Below, piece by piece: positions 55,532 to 63,687 of a stretch of 64,000 nucleotides of DNA (its first letter is position 1; the number at the start of each line of letters is the position of its first letter). The stretch is from Nocardioides palaemonis (GTDB lineage Bacteria; Actinomycetota; Actinomycetes; Propionibacteriales; Nocardioidaceae). Location of the stretch: the NCBI RefSeq assembly GCF_018275325.1, contig NZ_JAGVQR010000003.1, positions 558,001 to 622,000 of the forward strand. The letters run 5' to 3'. Position numbers and translations under genes: made by a program. The notes below the pieces were generated by a model, which worked only from the letters and a program-made list of their open reading frames with translations, was not told the origin of the DNA and ran no database searches.

Positions 55532-56506
55532 GTGAAGGCCATCACCCACGCCCGGTACGGCGGCACCGACCGCCTCCGGCTCGTCGACGCCCCCGCCCCG
55601 ACCCCCGGCGAGGGCGAGCTGCTGGTGCGCGTCCACGCCGCCGCGGTGGACCGCGGGACCTGGCACGTGATGACCGGTACGCCGCTGCTCGCGCGCCCCG
55701 GCTTCGGTCTCCGGGCGCCCCGGCCGCGGTGGCGCACCCCGGGTCGGGACTTCGCGGGGGTGGTCGAGGCGGTCGGCAGCGGCACGACCGGCTGGTCGGT
55801 CGGCGACCCCGTCCACGGCACGGCCGACGGCAGCCTCGCCGAGCTGCTCGTCACCAGCACCGAGCGCGTGGCTCGTCCGCCGAGCGCGCTCTCCACCGAG
55901 GAGGCGGCCGCCGTCCCCGTGTCGGGCCTGACCGCGTTCCAGGCGCTGCGCCACGTCGACGTCGCGGAGGGGACCCGGGTCCTCGTGGTCGGGTCGTCCG
56001 GCGGCGTGGGCCACCTCGCCGTCCAGCTCGCCGCGGCCGCGGGCGCCGAGGTCACGGCGGTGTGCGGGCCCGGCGCCGAGGACTTCGCGCGCCACAACGG
56101 CGCCCACCACGTGCTGGTCCGCGGTCACGACCCGCTCGACGCGGGCGGTCGGGCCCACGACCTGGTCCTCGACATCGCCAGCAACCGGCCGCGCCGCGAG
56201 CTGCGCGGGGTCCTGGCCGAGCGCGGCACGCTCGTCTGCGTCGGCACCGAGACCGGCGGCCGGCTCACCGCCGGGTTCCACCGCTCGGCGCTCGCGGCCG
56301 CGCTCGACCCGTTCGTGCGCCAGCACCTCGTCATGCACGTGTCCCGCGAGCTCGGGACCGACCTCGCCGCGCTCGACGAGGTGGTGGCGACCTCGACCGT
56401 CCGACCGGTGGTCGACCGGACCTTCCCCCTCGAGCGCGCGGCCGAGGCGATCGACCACGTCGGCGCTGGGCGCGCCAGGGGCAAGGTGGTCGTGACCCTC
56501 GCCTAG
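55532..56506 (+). CDS. Zinc-independent NAD(P)H-dependent quinone oxidoreductase (MDR family)
   Basis: 324 residues of the medium-chain dehydrogenase/reductase fold. The N-terminal GroES-like domain (about 1-110) lacks the zinc-binding His/Cys set. The nucleotide-binding domain has VLVVGSSGGVGHLAVQLAAAAGAEV. QOR-type members reduce quinones or enals with NADPH. Twin CTTAC-GTAAG operators precede it and a TetR gene is divergent, so it is probably induced by a reactive compound. GTG 55532 follows GGGAG. The stop shares CTAG with the convergent TetR gene. Confidence 0.9.
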   Translation: MKAITHARYGGTDRLRLVDAPAPTPGEGELLVRVHAAAVDRGTWHVMTGTPLLARPGFGLRAPRPRWRTPGRDFAGVVEAVGSGTTGWSVGDPVHGTADGSLAELLVTSTERVARPPSALSTEEAAAVPVSGLTAFQALRHVDVAEGTRVLVVGSSGGVGHLAVQLAAAAGAEVTAVCGPGAEDFARHNGAHHVLVRGHDPLDAGGRAHDLVLDIASNRPRRELRGVLAERGTLVCVGTETGGRLTAGFHRSALAAALDPFVRQHLVMHVSRELGTDLAALDEVVATSTVRPVVDRTFPLERAAEAIDHVGAGRARGKVVVTLA

Positions 56507-57198
56507 AGGCCGACGGTCGCCACCAGCACGTCGAGGTGGTGCTCGAAGACGTCCTTGGGATCGGTGAACGTGTTCGCGCCGTACTGCCCGAACACCTCGA
56601 AGCTCACGCACCCGAAGAGCGCCGCCCACGCGAGCATCCCCCGGGCGACCAGCTCGTCGGGCGCAGTGAGGGACAGGTCCTTCCGGATCCGGGCGAGGTC
56701 GCGCGCGAGCCGACGCGGAGCGACCCCGACCTCCGGCACGGACGCCTCGCCGGCCACCCACGCGTCCTCCCACACCTCGACCAGCCGTCGGACCACCCGC
56801 GTGCCGGGCTCAGTGGTCCGCTCGGCCGGCGCCTCGTAGCCGGGCACCGGGCTGCCGAAGAGCAGGGCGTACGTCGCGGGCTCGGCGAGCGCCCACGCGC
56901 GGACCGCGCGCCCGATCGCCCGCATCCGTCCGGCATGGTCGGCCCGGGACACCGTCGCCTCCGCCGCGTCGACCGCGTCGCCGAGCTCGTCGTAGCCGTC
57001 GACGACGAGCAGGGTGAGCAGGTCGTCGCGGCTCGCGACGTAGCGGTAGACCGCGGACGACACCACGCCGAGGTCGCGCGCCACCGCCCGCAGCGAGAGC
57101 GCGGCGGCGCCGTCGGTGGCGAGGTGGGAACGTCCGATGCGGACGATGTCGCGCATCGTCTGCTCGCGGGCCCGGGCGCGGGGCGAGGTGTCCGACAT
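56503..57198 (-). CDS. TetR family regulator
   Basis: 231 residues. Helix-turn-helix IGRSHLATDGAAALSLRAVARDLGVVSSAVYRYVASRDDLLTLLV; the C-terminal ligand-binding half resembles TetR_C_13/WHG-type domains (RAWALAEPATYALLFGSPVPGY). It is divergent from an epimerase-type reductase, with two identical 13-base palindromes between them, making it the likely repressor of that gene and itself. Confidence 0.92.
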   Translation of the reverse strand: MSDTSPRARAREQTMRDIVRIGRSHLATDGAAALSLRAVARDLGVVSSAVYRYVASRDDLLTLLVVDGYDELGDAVDAAEATVSRADHAGRMRAIGRAVRAWALAEPATYALLFGSPVPGYEAPAERTTEPGTRVVRRLVEVWEDAWVAGEASVPEVGVAPRRLARDLARIRKDLSLTAPDELVARGMLAWAALFGCVSFEVFGQYGANTFTDPKDVFEHHLDVLVATVGL

Positions 57199-57215
57199 GG
57201 GACCAGTGTGCCACG

Positions 57216-57302
57216 AGTGCGAGCACTGTTATCTGAAGAGAGCAGTGCTCTTGTTTTCTGTCGCGCACCGGTGCACCATGGACGAACCGAGAGCAGTGCT
57301 CT
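57216..57302. promoter_or_regulatory. Twin operators between tetR and the epimerase gene
   Basis: AGAGCAGTGCTCT occurs exactly twice, at 57239-57251 and 57290-57302, 51 bases apart; the second extends to a 15-base palindrome. A related dyad AGTGC-GA-GCACT lies at 57216-57227 near the tetR start. Confidence 0.75.
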
Positions 57303-57326
57303 CGCTTTCGATCCCGAGGAGAACCC

Positions 57327-58259
57327 ATGTCCGTCCACGTCGTCACCGGAGCCGGTCCGGTCGGCTCCACCGTCGCCCTCCAGCTCGCCGGGACCGGCGA
57401 GCAGGTCCGCCTGCTGACCCGATCGGGCTCCGGCCCGGAGCACCCGCTCGTCGAGCGCCGGCGGGTCGACGTCTCCCGTCCCGACCACCTCGACGAGGCG
57501 TTCGCCGGCGCGGTCGCGGTCCACCACTGCATCCACGGCTCGCGCTACGACGCCCGCACCTGGCGCGCCGAGCTCCCGCTCGCCGAGCGGGTCGTCCTCG
57601 AGGCGGCCGGGCGCGCCGGCGCCGTGGTCGTCTTCCCGGAGAGCCTCTACTCCTACGGTCCGGTCGACCGGCCGATGACCGAGGACCTCCCCCGCGCCGC
57701 GTCGACCGGCAAGCTCGGCGTCCGCACCGAGCTGCTCGCCCAGCGCGAGGCGTCCGCGACGCCGACCGTGAGCGTGGCCGCCTCCGACTTCTACGGGCCC
57801 CTGGTCCGCAACGCCCACGCCGGCGAGCGGATGGTCCCCACCGTCCTCGCCGGTCGCACGATGCGCGTGGTCGGCAGCCTGGACCAGCCGCACTCCTTCA
57901 CCTACGTCCCCGACCTCGCCGCGGCGATGGTCCGCGCCGCCTCCCGCGAGGACCTGTGGAACTCCTTCCTGCACGCGCCCACCGCTCCTGCCGTCACGCA
58001 GCGCCGGCTCGTCGAGATGGTCGCGGCCGCCGGCGGCGTACCCGTCCCGAAGGTGTCCGCGGTGCCGGCCGGGGTCTTCTCCGCCATGGGCCTCGTCTCG
58101 CGCGACATGCGGGAGCTCGCGGAGACGTCCTACATGTTCTCCGCGCCGTTCGTGCTCGACTCCAGCCGCAGCGAGGAGCGCCTCGGCCTCGCACCGACGC
58201 CCCTCGGGGACGGGCTCGCGGCGACGGTCGCCTGGTGGCGCCACGGTACGGACGAGTAA
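57327..58259 (+). CDS. NAD-dependent epimerase/dehydratase family protein
   Basis: 310 residues, extended short-chain dehydrogenase fold. The nucleotide motif is VVTGAGPVGSTVALQLA (GxGxxG). The usual catalytic Tyr-x3-Lys is not obvious at its normal place; SLYSYGPVDRPMTED is the closest region, so it may be an atypical member reducing or binding NAD(P). DFYGPLVR and FTYVPDLAAAM are family features. GAGGAGAACCC precedes the ATG. Probably controlled by the divergent TetR. Confidence 0.85.
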   Translation: MSVHVVTGAGPVGSTVALQLAGTGEQVRLLTRSGSGPEHPLVERRRVDVSRPDHLDEAFAGAVAVHHCIHGSRYDARTWRAELPLAERVVLEAAGRAGAVVVFPESLYSYGPVDRPMTEDLPRAASTGKLGVRTELLAQREASATPTVSVAASDFYGPLVRNAHAGERMVPTVLAGRTMRVVGSLDQPHSFTYVPDLAAAMVRAASREDLWNSFLHAPTAPAVTQRRLVEMVAAAGGVPVPKVSAVPAGVFSAMGLVSRDMRELAETSYMFSAPFVLDSSRSEERLGLAPTPLGDGLAATVAWWRHGTDE

Positions 58260-58282
58260 CCCACCTCACACCGGTGTCTCGG

Positions 58283-58295
58283 TAGGTTGCGGGCC
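58283..58295 (+). promoter_or_regulatory. Leaderless-type promoter for pyruvate carboxylase
   Basis: TAGGTT (58283-58288) lies 7 bases before ATG 58296. Confidence 0.55.
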
Positions 58296-61200
58296 ATGTT
58301 CTCCAAGGTGCTCGTCGCCAACCGTGGCGAGATCGCAGTCCGGGCCTTCCGTGCGGCGCGCGAGATCGGTGCGCGCACGGTGGCCGTCTTCCCCCACGAG
58401 GACCGGGGCTCCGAGCACCGGATGCGGGCCGAGGAGGCCTACCAGATCGGCGAGGTCGGCCACCCGGTGCGTGCCTACCTCGACCCCGAGGCGATCGTGC
58501 AGGTCGCGGTGGACTGCGGCGCCGACGCGGTCTACCCCGGCTACGGCTTCCTCTCGGAGAACCCGGCGCTGGCCGAGGCCTGCGCCGCGGCCGGCATCAC
58601 CTTCATCGGCCCCAGCGCCGAGGTGCTGACCCTCACCGGCAACAAGGCCCGCGCGATCGCCGCCGCCAAGGCGGCCGGCGTCCCGGTGCTGGAGTCCGTC
58701 CCGCCCTCGACCGACGTCGAGGAGCTCCTCGCGGCGGCGGAGCAGATCGAGGCGCCGCTCTTCGTCAAGGCCGTCGCCGGCGGTGGCGGTCGCGGCATGC
58801 GGCGGGTGGACGACCGGTCGGACCTGCGCGAGGCGATCGAGACCTGCATGCGCGAGGCCGAGGGCGCCTTCGGCGACCCGACCGTCTTCATCGAGCAGGC
58901 CGTCGTCGACCCGCGCCACATCGAGGTGCAGGTCCTCTCCGACGGGACCGGCTCCGACGACGGCGTGATCCACCTCTACGAGCGCGACTGCTCGGTGCAG
59001 CGGCGCCACCAGAAGGTCGTCGAGATCGCCCCGGCCCCCAGCCTCGACCCCGACCTCCGGGACCGGATCTGCGCCGACGCGGTGCGCTTCGCCCGCGAGA
59101 TCGGCTACAAGAACGCCGGTACCGTCGAGTTCCTCCTCGACCCCTCCGGGAAGTACGTCTTCATCGAGATGAACCCCCGCATCCAGGTCGAGCACACGGT
59201 GACCGAGGAGGTCACCGGCGTCGACCTCGTGCAGGCGCAGATGCGGATCGCCGCCGGCGCCACCCTCGCCGACCTCGAGCTCACCCAGGACTCGGTCGCG
59301 CCCCGCGGGTTCGCGCTGCAGTGCCGGATCACCACTGAGGACCCGGCCAACGGGTTCCGTCCCGACACCGGCCGGATCACGATGTACCGCTCCCCCGGCG
59401 GCCCGGGCGTACGCCTCGACGGCGGCACGACCTACACCGGCGCCGAGGTCAGCCCGCACTTCGACTCGATGCTCGCCAAGCTGACCTGCCGCGGGCGGAC
59501 CTTCGAGGCCGCCGTGCAGAAGGCGCGCCGGGCGCTGCTGGAGTTCCGCATCCGCGGCGTCTCCACCAACGTCGGCTTCCTGCAGGCCGTCCTCGCCGAC
59601 CCCGACTTCGCCGCCGGCGGCGTCACCACGTCGTTCATCGAGGACCACCCGCATCTGCTCAAGGCGCAGGTCGGCGGCGACCGCGCCACGCGCCTCCTGG
59701 AGTACCTCGCCGACGTCACGGTCAACCAGCCCCACGGTGCCGCGCCGGTCACCGTCGCCCCGGAGTCCAAGCTCGCGCGGCTCGACCGGTCGCAGCCCGT
59801 CCCCGACGGCACCCGCCAGCTGCTGCGCGAGGTCGGGCCTGAGGAGTTCGCCCGTCGGCTGCGCGCGCAGAAGGACGTCGCCGTCACCGACACCACCTTC
59901 CGCGACGCCCACCAGTCGCTGCTCGCGACCCGCGTCCGCACCCGCGACCTGCTCGCCGTCGCCGACCACGTCGCGCGCACCACGCCGCAGCTGTGGTCGG
60001 TCGAGTGCTGGGGCGGGGCGACCTACGACGTCGCGCTCCGCTTCCTCAACGAGGACCCGTGGGAGCGGCTGGCCGCGCTGCGCGAGGCGATCCCCAACAT
60101 CGGCCTGCAGATGCTGCTGCGCGGGCGCAACACGGTCGGCTACACGCCGTACCCGACCGAGGTCACCGAGGCGTTCGTCGAGGAGGCCGCCGAGACCGGG
60201 ATCGACGTGTTCCGGATCTTCGACGCCCTCAACGACGTGTCGCAGATGCGGCCCGCCATCGACGCCGTCCGGGCGACCGGCACGTCGGTCGCCGAGGTCG
60301 CGCTCTGCTACACCGGTGACCTGTCCTCGCCCGACGAGAAGCTCTACACGCTCGACTACTACCTCCGCCTCGCCGAGTCGATCGTCGACGCCGGCGCCCA
60401 CGTGCTGGCGATCAAGGACATGGCCGGACTGCTCCGGGCACCCGCGGCCCGCACGCTGGTGACGGCGCTGCGCGAGCGGTTCGACCTGCCGGTCCACCTC
60501 CACACCCACGACACCCCGGGCGGCCAGCTCGCCACCCTCCTCACGGCGATCGACGCCGGGGTCGACGCCGTCGACGGCGCTGCCGCCTCGATGGCCGGCG
60601 GCACGTCCCAGCCCGCGCTGTCGGCCCTGGTCTCCGCGACCGACCACTCCCCGCGCGAGACCGGCCTCTCGCTCGCGGCAGTCAACGCGATGGAGCCCTA
60701 CTGGGAGGCGGTGCGCCGCGTCTATGCGCCGTTCGAGTCCGGCCTGCCCGCCCCGACCGGTCGGGTCTACCGCCACGAGATCCCCGGCGGCCAGCTCTCC
60801 AACCTGCGCCAGCAGGCGATCGCGCTCGGCCTCGGCGAGAAGTTCGAGCAGGTCGAGGACATGTACGCCGCCGCCAACGACATCCTCGGCAACGTGGTCA
60901 AGGTGACCCCGTCGTCGAAGGTCGTCGGCGACCTCGCCCTCGCGCTGGTCGCCGCGGGCGCGGACCCGGCCGAGTTCGAGGCCGACCCGGCGTCCTACGA
61001 CGTCCCGGACTCCGTGGTCGGCTTCCTCAGCGGCGAGCTCGGCGACCCGCCCGGCGGATGGCCCGAGCCGTTCCGGAGCAGGGCGCTCGCCGGCCGGACC
61101 TGGAAGCAGCCCGCCGAGACCCTCACCGACGAGCAGCGTGCCAGCCTGTCGTCCGACCGGCGCACGACGCTCAACGAGCTGCTCTTCCCCGGACCGACGG

Positions 61201-61679
61201 CGGCCTTCCGCGAGTCGCGGGAGACCTACGGCGACCTCGCGGGCGTCTCGACGACCGACTACCTCTACGGCCTGCGCCGCGGCGAGGAGCACCGCGTCCG
61301 GGTCCGGGAGGGCCGCGAGATGCTGTTCGGCCTCGAGGCGATCAGCGAGGCCGACGAGCGCGGCATGCGCACCGTGATGGCCACCGTCGACGGCCAGCTG
61401 CGGCCGGTGCAGGTGCGTGACCGGAGCATCTCCGCCGACGTGGCGTCCGCCGAGAAGGCCGACGGCAGCGCCGGCCAGGTCGCGGCTCCCTACGACGGCG
61501 CGGTGACGGTCACCGTCGCCGAGGGCGACGCCGTCGAGGCCGGCCAGACCGTCGCGACGATCGAGGCGATGAAGATGGAGGCCTCGATCACCGCGCCGGT
61601 CGCCGGCACCGTCCAGCGCGTGGTCATCTCCGCCACCAAGGCCGCCGAGGGCGGCGACCTGGTCCTGGTGATCGGCTGA
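58296..61679 (+). CDS. pyc: Pyruvate carboxylase
   Basis: 1127 residues, the normal size of the single-chain enzyme. Biotin carboxylase domain (about 1-450: [46 protein letters not shown]). Carboxyltransferase domain (about 520-830: DTTFRDAHQSLLATRVRT, WGGATYDVALRFL, AIKDMAGLLRAPAA, HLHTHDTPGG with metal His). Allosteric/tetramer region, then the biotin carrier with Lys1093 (IEAMKMEAS). It makes oxaloacetate from pyruvate and refills the TCA cycle. ATG 58296 is supported by TAGGTT 7 bases upstream; GTG/TTG codons further upstream are not needed. Confidence 0.96.
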   Translation: MFSKVLVANRGEIAVRAFRAAREIGARTVAVFPHEDRGSEHRMRAEEAYQIGEVGHPVRAYLDPEAIVQVAVDCGADAVYPGYGFLSENPALAEACAAAGITFIGPSAEVLTLTGNKARAIAAAKAAGVPVLESVPPSTDVEELLAAAEQIEAPLFVKAVAGGGGRGMRRVDDRSDLREAIETCMREAEGAFGDPTVFIEQAVVDPRHIEVQVLSDGTGSDDGVIHLYERDCSVQRRHQKVVEIAPAPSLDPDLRDRICADAVRFAREIGYKNAGTVEFLLDPSGKYVFIEMNPRIQVEHTVTEEVTGVDLVQAQMRIAAGATLADLELTQDSVAPRGFALQCRITTEDPANGFRPDTGRITMYRSPGGPGVRLDGGTTYTGAEVSPHFDSMLAKLTCRGRTFEAAVQKARRALLEFRIRGVSTNVGFLQAVLADPDFAAGGVTTSFIEDHPHLLKAQVGGDRATRLLEYLADVTVNQPHGAAPVTVAPESKLARLDRSQPVPDGTRQLLREVGPEEFARRLRAQKDVAVTDTTFRDAHQSLLATRVRTRDLLAVADHVARTTPQLWSVECWGGATYDVALRFLNEDPWERLAALREAIPNIGLQMLLRGRNTVGYTPYPTEVTEAFVEEAAETGIDVFRIFDALNDVSQMRPAIDAVRATGTSVAEVALCYTGDLSSPDEKLYTLDYYLRLAESIVDAGAHVLAIKDMAGLLRAPAARTLVTALRERFDLPVHLHTHDTPGGQLATLLTAIDAGVDAVDGAAASMAGGTSQPALSALVSATDHSPRETGLSLAAVNAMEPYWEAVRRVYAPFESGLPAPTGRVYRHEIPGGQLSNLRQQAIALGLGEKFEQVEDMYAAANDILGNVVKVTPSSKVVGDLALALVAAGADPAEFEADPASYDVPDSVVGFLSGELGDPPGGWPEPFRSRALAGRTWKQPAETLTDEQRASLSSDRRTTLNELLFPGPTAAFRESRETYGDLAGVSTTDYLYGLRRGEEHRVRVREGREMLFGLEAISEADERGMRTVMATVDGQLRPVQVRDRSISADVASAEKADGSAGQVAAPYDGAVTVTVAEGDAVEAGQTVATIEAMKMEASITAPVAGTVQRVVISATKAAEGGDLVLVIG

Positions 61680-61757
61680 CGCAGCTCCCGAGGGGCTCCC
61701 GGCGATGAGTTCTCGCCCTCGTCCCCGTCATACCCGTGACACCGACGTCACGAGAGG

Positions 61758-62759
61758 ATGGCGAGAGCCGTGGAGACACTGGAACGGGAGCTGGTCGTGG
61801 ACGACCTGAGGGAGATCGACGAGGAGGCGTTCACCGCGCACGCGCAGCGGCACCGCCGCGAGCTGCACGTGCACTGCTACCGCATGCTCGGCTCGTTCGA
61901 GGACGCCGAGGACGCCGTGCAGGAGACGTTCCTGCGCGGGTGGCGGCGGCGCGAGACCTTCGCGGGACGCTCCACGTTCCGCGCGTGGCTCTACCGGATC
62001 GCCACCAACGCCTGCCTCGACCTGCTGGCCGCGCGCCGTCCCGGTCCCGCCACCGGCGGCGAGGTGCCGTGGCTGCAGCCCTACCCCGACCACCTGCTCG
62101 ACGAGCTGCCCGCGCGCGACGCGGACGGTCCCGAGGCACGTGCCGTCGCCCGGGAGACCGTCGAGCTGGCCTACCTCGTCGCGCTGCAGCACCTCGCGCC
62201 GCGGGCGCGCGCCGCGCTGGTGCTCCGCGACGTCCTCGGCTGGCCCGCACGCGAGGTCGCCGACCTGCTCGGCGACTCGGTCGCGTCGGTCAACAGCGCG
62301 CTGCAGCGCGCCCGCGCCGCGATGCGCGAGCACCTCCCCCGCGACCGGCAGGACTGGACCGACGACGCCGACGACGCGACCCGCGACCTGGTCCGGCGCT
62401 TCACCGACGCGAGCGTGGCCACCGACGTCGGGGCCCTCGCGGCGATGCTGCGCGACGACGTCCGCAGCTCGATGCCGCCGACGCCGGGCGTCCGCGTCGG
62501 GCGCGAGGCGGTCGTCGCCGACTGGGTCGCCGACGGCTACGAGCTCCTCACCGGACTGCGGCCGCTGCCGACCTCGGTCAACCGGCAGCCGGCCGTCGCG
62601 TTCTACCTGCGCAACGACGACGTCGGCGCATGGCTGCCACTGACGCTCGACGTGCTGCGGGTCTCCGGCGGGGCCGTCACCGAGGTCACCACCTTCGGCG
62701 CGGAGCAGTTCCCGCACCTCGGGCTCCCCGAGCGGCTGGTCAGCTCGCCGGCTGGTTGA
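61758..62759 (+). CDS. ECF sigma factor with SnoaL-like C-terminal domain (SigG-like)
   Basis: 333 residues. Region 2 is HCYRMLGSFEDAEDAVQETFLRGWRRRETFAGRSTFRAWLYRIATNACLD, region 4 is VLRDVLGWPAREVADLLGDSVASVNSALQRARAAM. The last 130 residues form a SnoaL/NTF2-like domain (DLVRRFTDASVATDVGALAAMLRDDVRSSMPPTPGV), as in SigG/SigJ-type factors where it replaces an anti-sigma factor. No anti-sigma gene is adjacent, consistent with this. Start could be ATG 61758 or GTG 61770. The stop overlaps the SGNH gene end by 20 bases. Confidence 0.9.
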   Translation: MARAVETLERELVVDDLREIDEEAFTAHAQRHRRELHVHCYRMLGSFEDAEDAVQETFLRGWRRRETFAGRSTFRAWLYRIATNACLDLLAARRPGPATGGEVPWLQPYPDHLLDELPARDADGPEARAVARETVELAYLVALQHLAPRARAALVLRDVLGWPAREVADLLGDSVASVNSALQRARAAMREHLPRDRQDWTDDADDATRDLVRRFTDASVATDVGALAAMLRDDVRSSMPPTPGVRVGREAVVADWVADGYELLTGLRPLPTSVNRQPAVAFYLRNDDVGAWLPLTLDVLRVSGGAVTEVTTFGAEQFPHLGLPERLVSSPAG

Positions 62760-63687
62760 GGACGACGGCGTCCGGGTCGGGCTCGGCGTACTCCGTGACC
62801 TCGGGGTCCTCGCCGGTGATCGCGCGGTAGACCTCGGTCGCGACGGCCCGCATGCCGTTGATCTTGGGGTGGAAGGGCGCAGCGATCCCCGCGCGGAACC
62901 GCGGGCCGTTGACCCAGGCCCGGCCCTTGGCGCACACGTCGTGGCCCTCGGAGACCGCCTCCATGTCGACGTACGACGCACCGCCCCGGCGGGCTCCCTG
63001 CTCGAGGGCATCGTTGAGCAGGCCGGCGACCTCGGTCACCGGGCCGAGGACGTCGGCGCTGACGCCGACCGCCCGGCACGTGCCCTCGGTCGGGAGGATG
63101 TCGGGGTAGCCGACGACGTAGACGGTGGCATCCGGGGCCGCGGCGCGGCGGATCCGGCGCACGGCCTGCTGGACGTTGTCGGCCACCTTCGCGGTGTCGG
63201 CGCGCAACCGGTCGACCGGGCAGGCGGCGGCAGCACCCTCCTGGCAGCCGATGAGGGCGTCGTAGATGCCGAAGTCGTTGCCGCCCATCCCGAGGGTGAC
63301 GAGGTCGGTCTCGCGGGTGACCGCGTCGAGCTGCGGGCCGGTCGTGTTGCCGTCGAACATGGTCATGGTGCCGGTGAGGTCGGCGGTGGTGGCGGCGGAG
63401 CAGGTGACGTCGGTGTACGTGGCCACGTCGAGCCAGTCGGCCAGGAAGGCGGGGTAGTTGTCGCGCGAGCGCGCGCACCCCGTCGGGTCGGTGCGCATCG
63501 TCCCGATGAAGGGGCCCGCGGAGAACGAGTCGCCGAGAGCGACGTAGTCCACGTCGGAGGTGACCTCGGTCTCGACCACCGGGTCGGGCAGCGGGTCGTC
63601 GTCGCCCGCCGCCCCACCCGCCGAGCAGCCGCTGGCGCCGAGGACGAGGACCGCGAGGAGCGCGGCGAGCCGACGCGTGCTCCTCAC
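62740..63687 (-). CDS. SGNH/GDSL hydrolase lipoprotein
   Basis: 315 residues with signal peptide and lipobox ASGC (Cys21). Block I GDSFSAG with nucleophile Ser54, block III GMGGND, and block V APFHPKINGM with the catalytic His are present, and four or more cysteines suggest disulfides. It is a secreted esterase/lipase anchored to the membrane; substrate unknown. GTG 63687 overlaps the stop of the SpoIID-domain gene (GTGA). It converges with the sigma factor gene. Confidence 0.9.
   Translation of the reverse strand: MRSTRRLAALLAVLVLGASGCSAGGAAGDDDPLPDPVVETEVTSDVDYVALGDSFSAGPFIGTMRTDPTGCARSRDNYPAFLADWLDVATYTDVTCSAATTADLTGTMTMFDGNTTGPQLDAVTRETDLVTLGMGGNDFGIYDALIGCQEGAAAACPVDRLRADTAKVADNVQQAVRRIRRAAAPDATVYVVGYPDILPTEGTCRAVGVSADVLGPVTEVAGLLNDALEQGARRGGASYVDMEAVSEGHDVCAKGRAWVNGPRFRAGIAAPFHPKINGMRAVATEVYRAITGEDPEVTEYAEPDPDAVVLNQPAS

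Noticed and set aside
58266..61292. Open frame of about 1000 codons on the minus strand opposite pyruvate carboxylase
   Set aside because: It mirrors the carboxylase gene in a GC-rich codon frame, has Arg/Gly/Val/Leu-rich composition without domains, and the plus-strand protein is a complete known enzyme.
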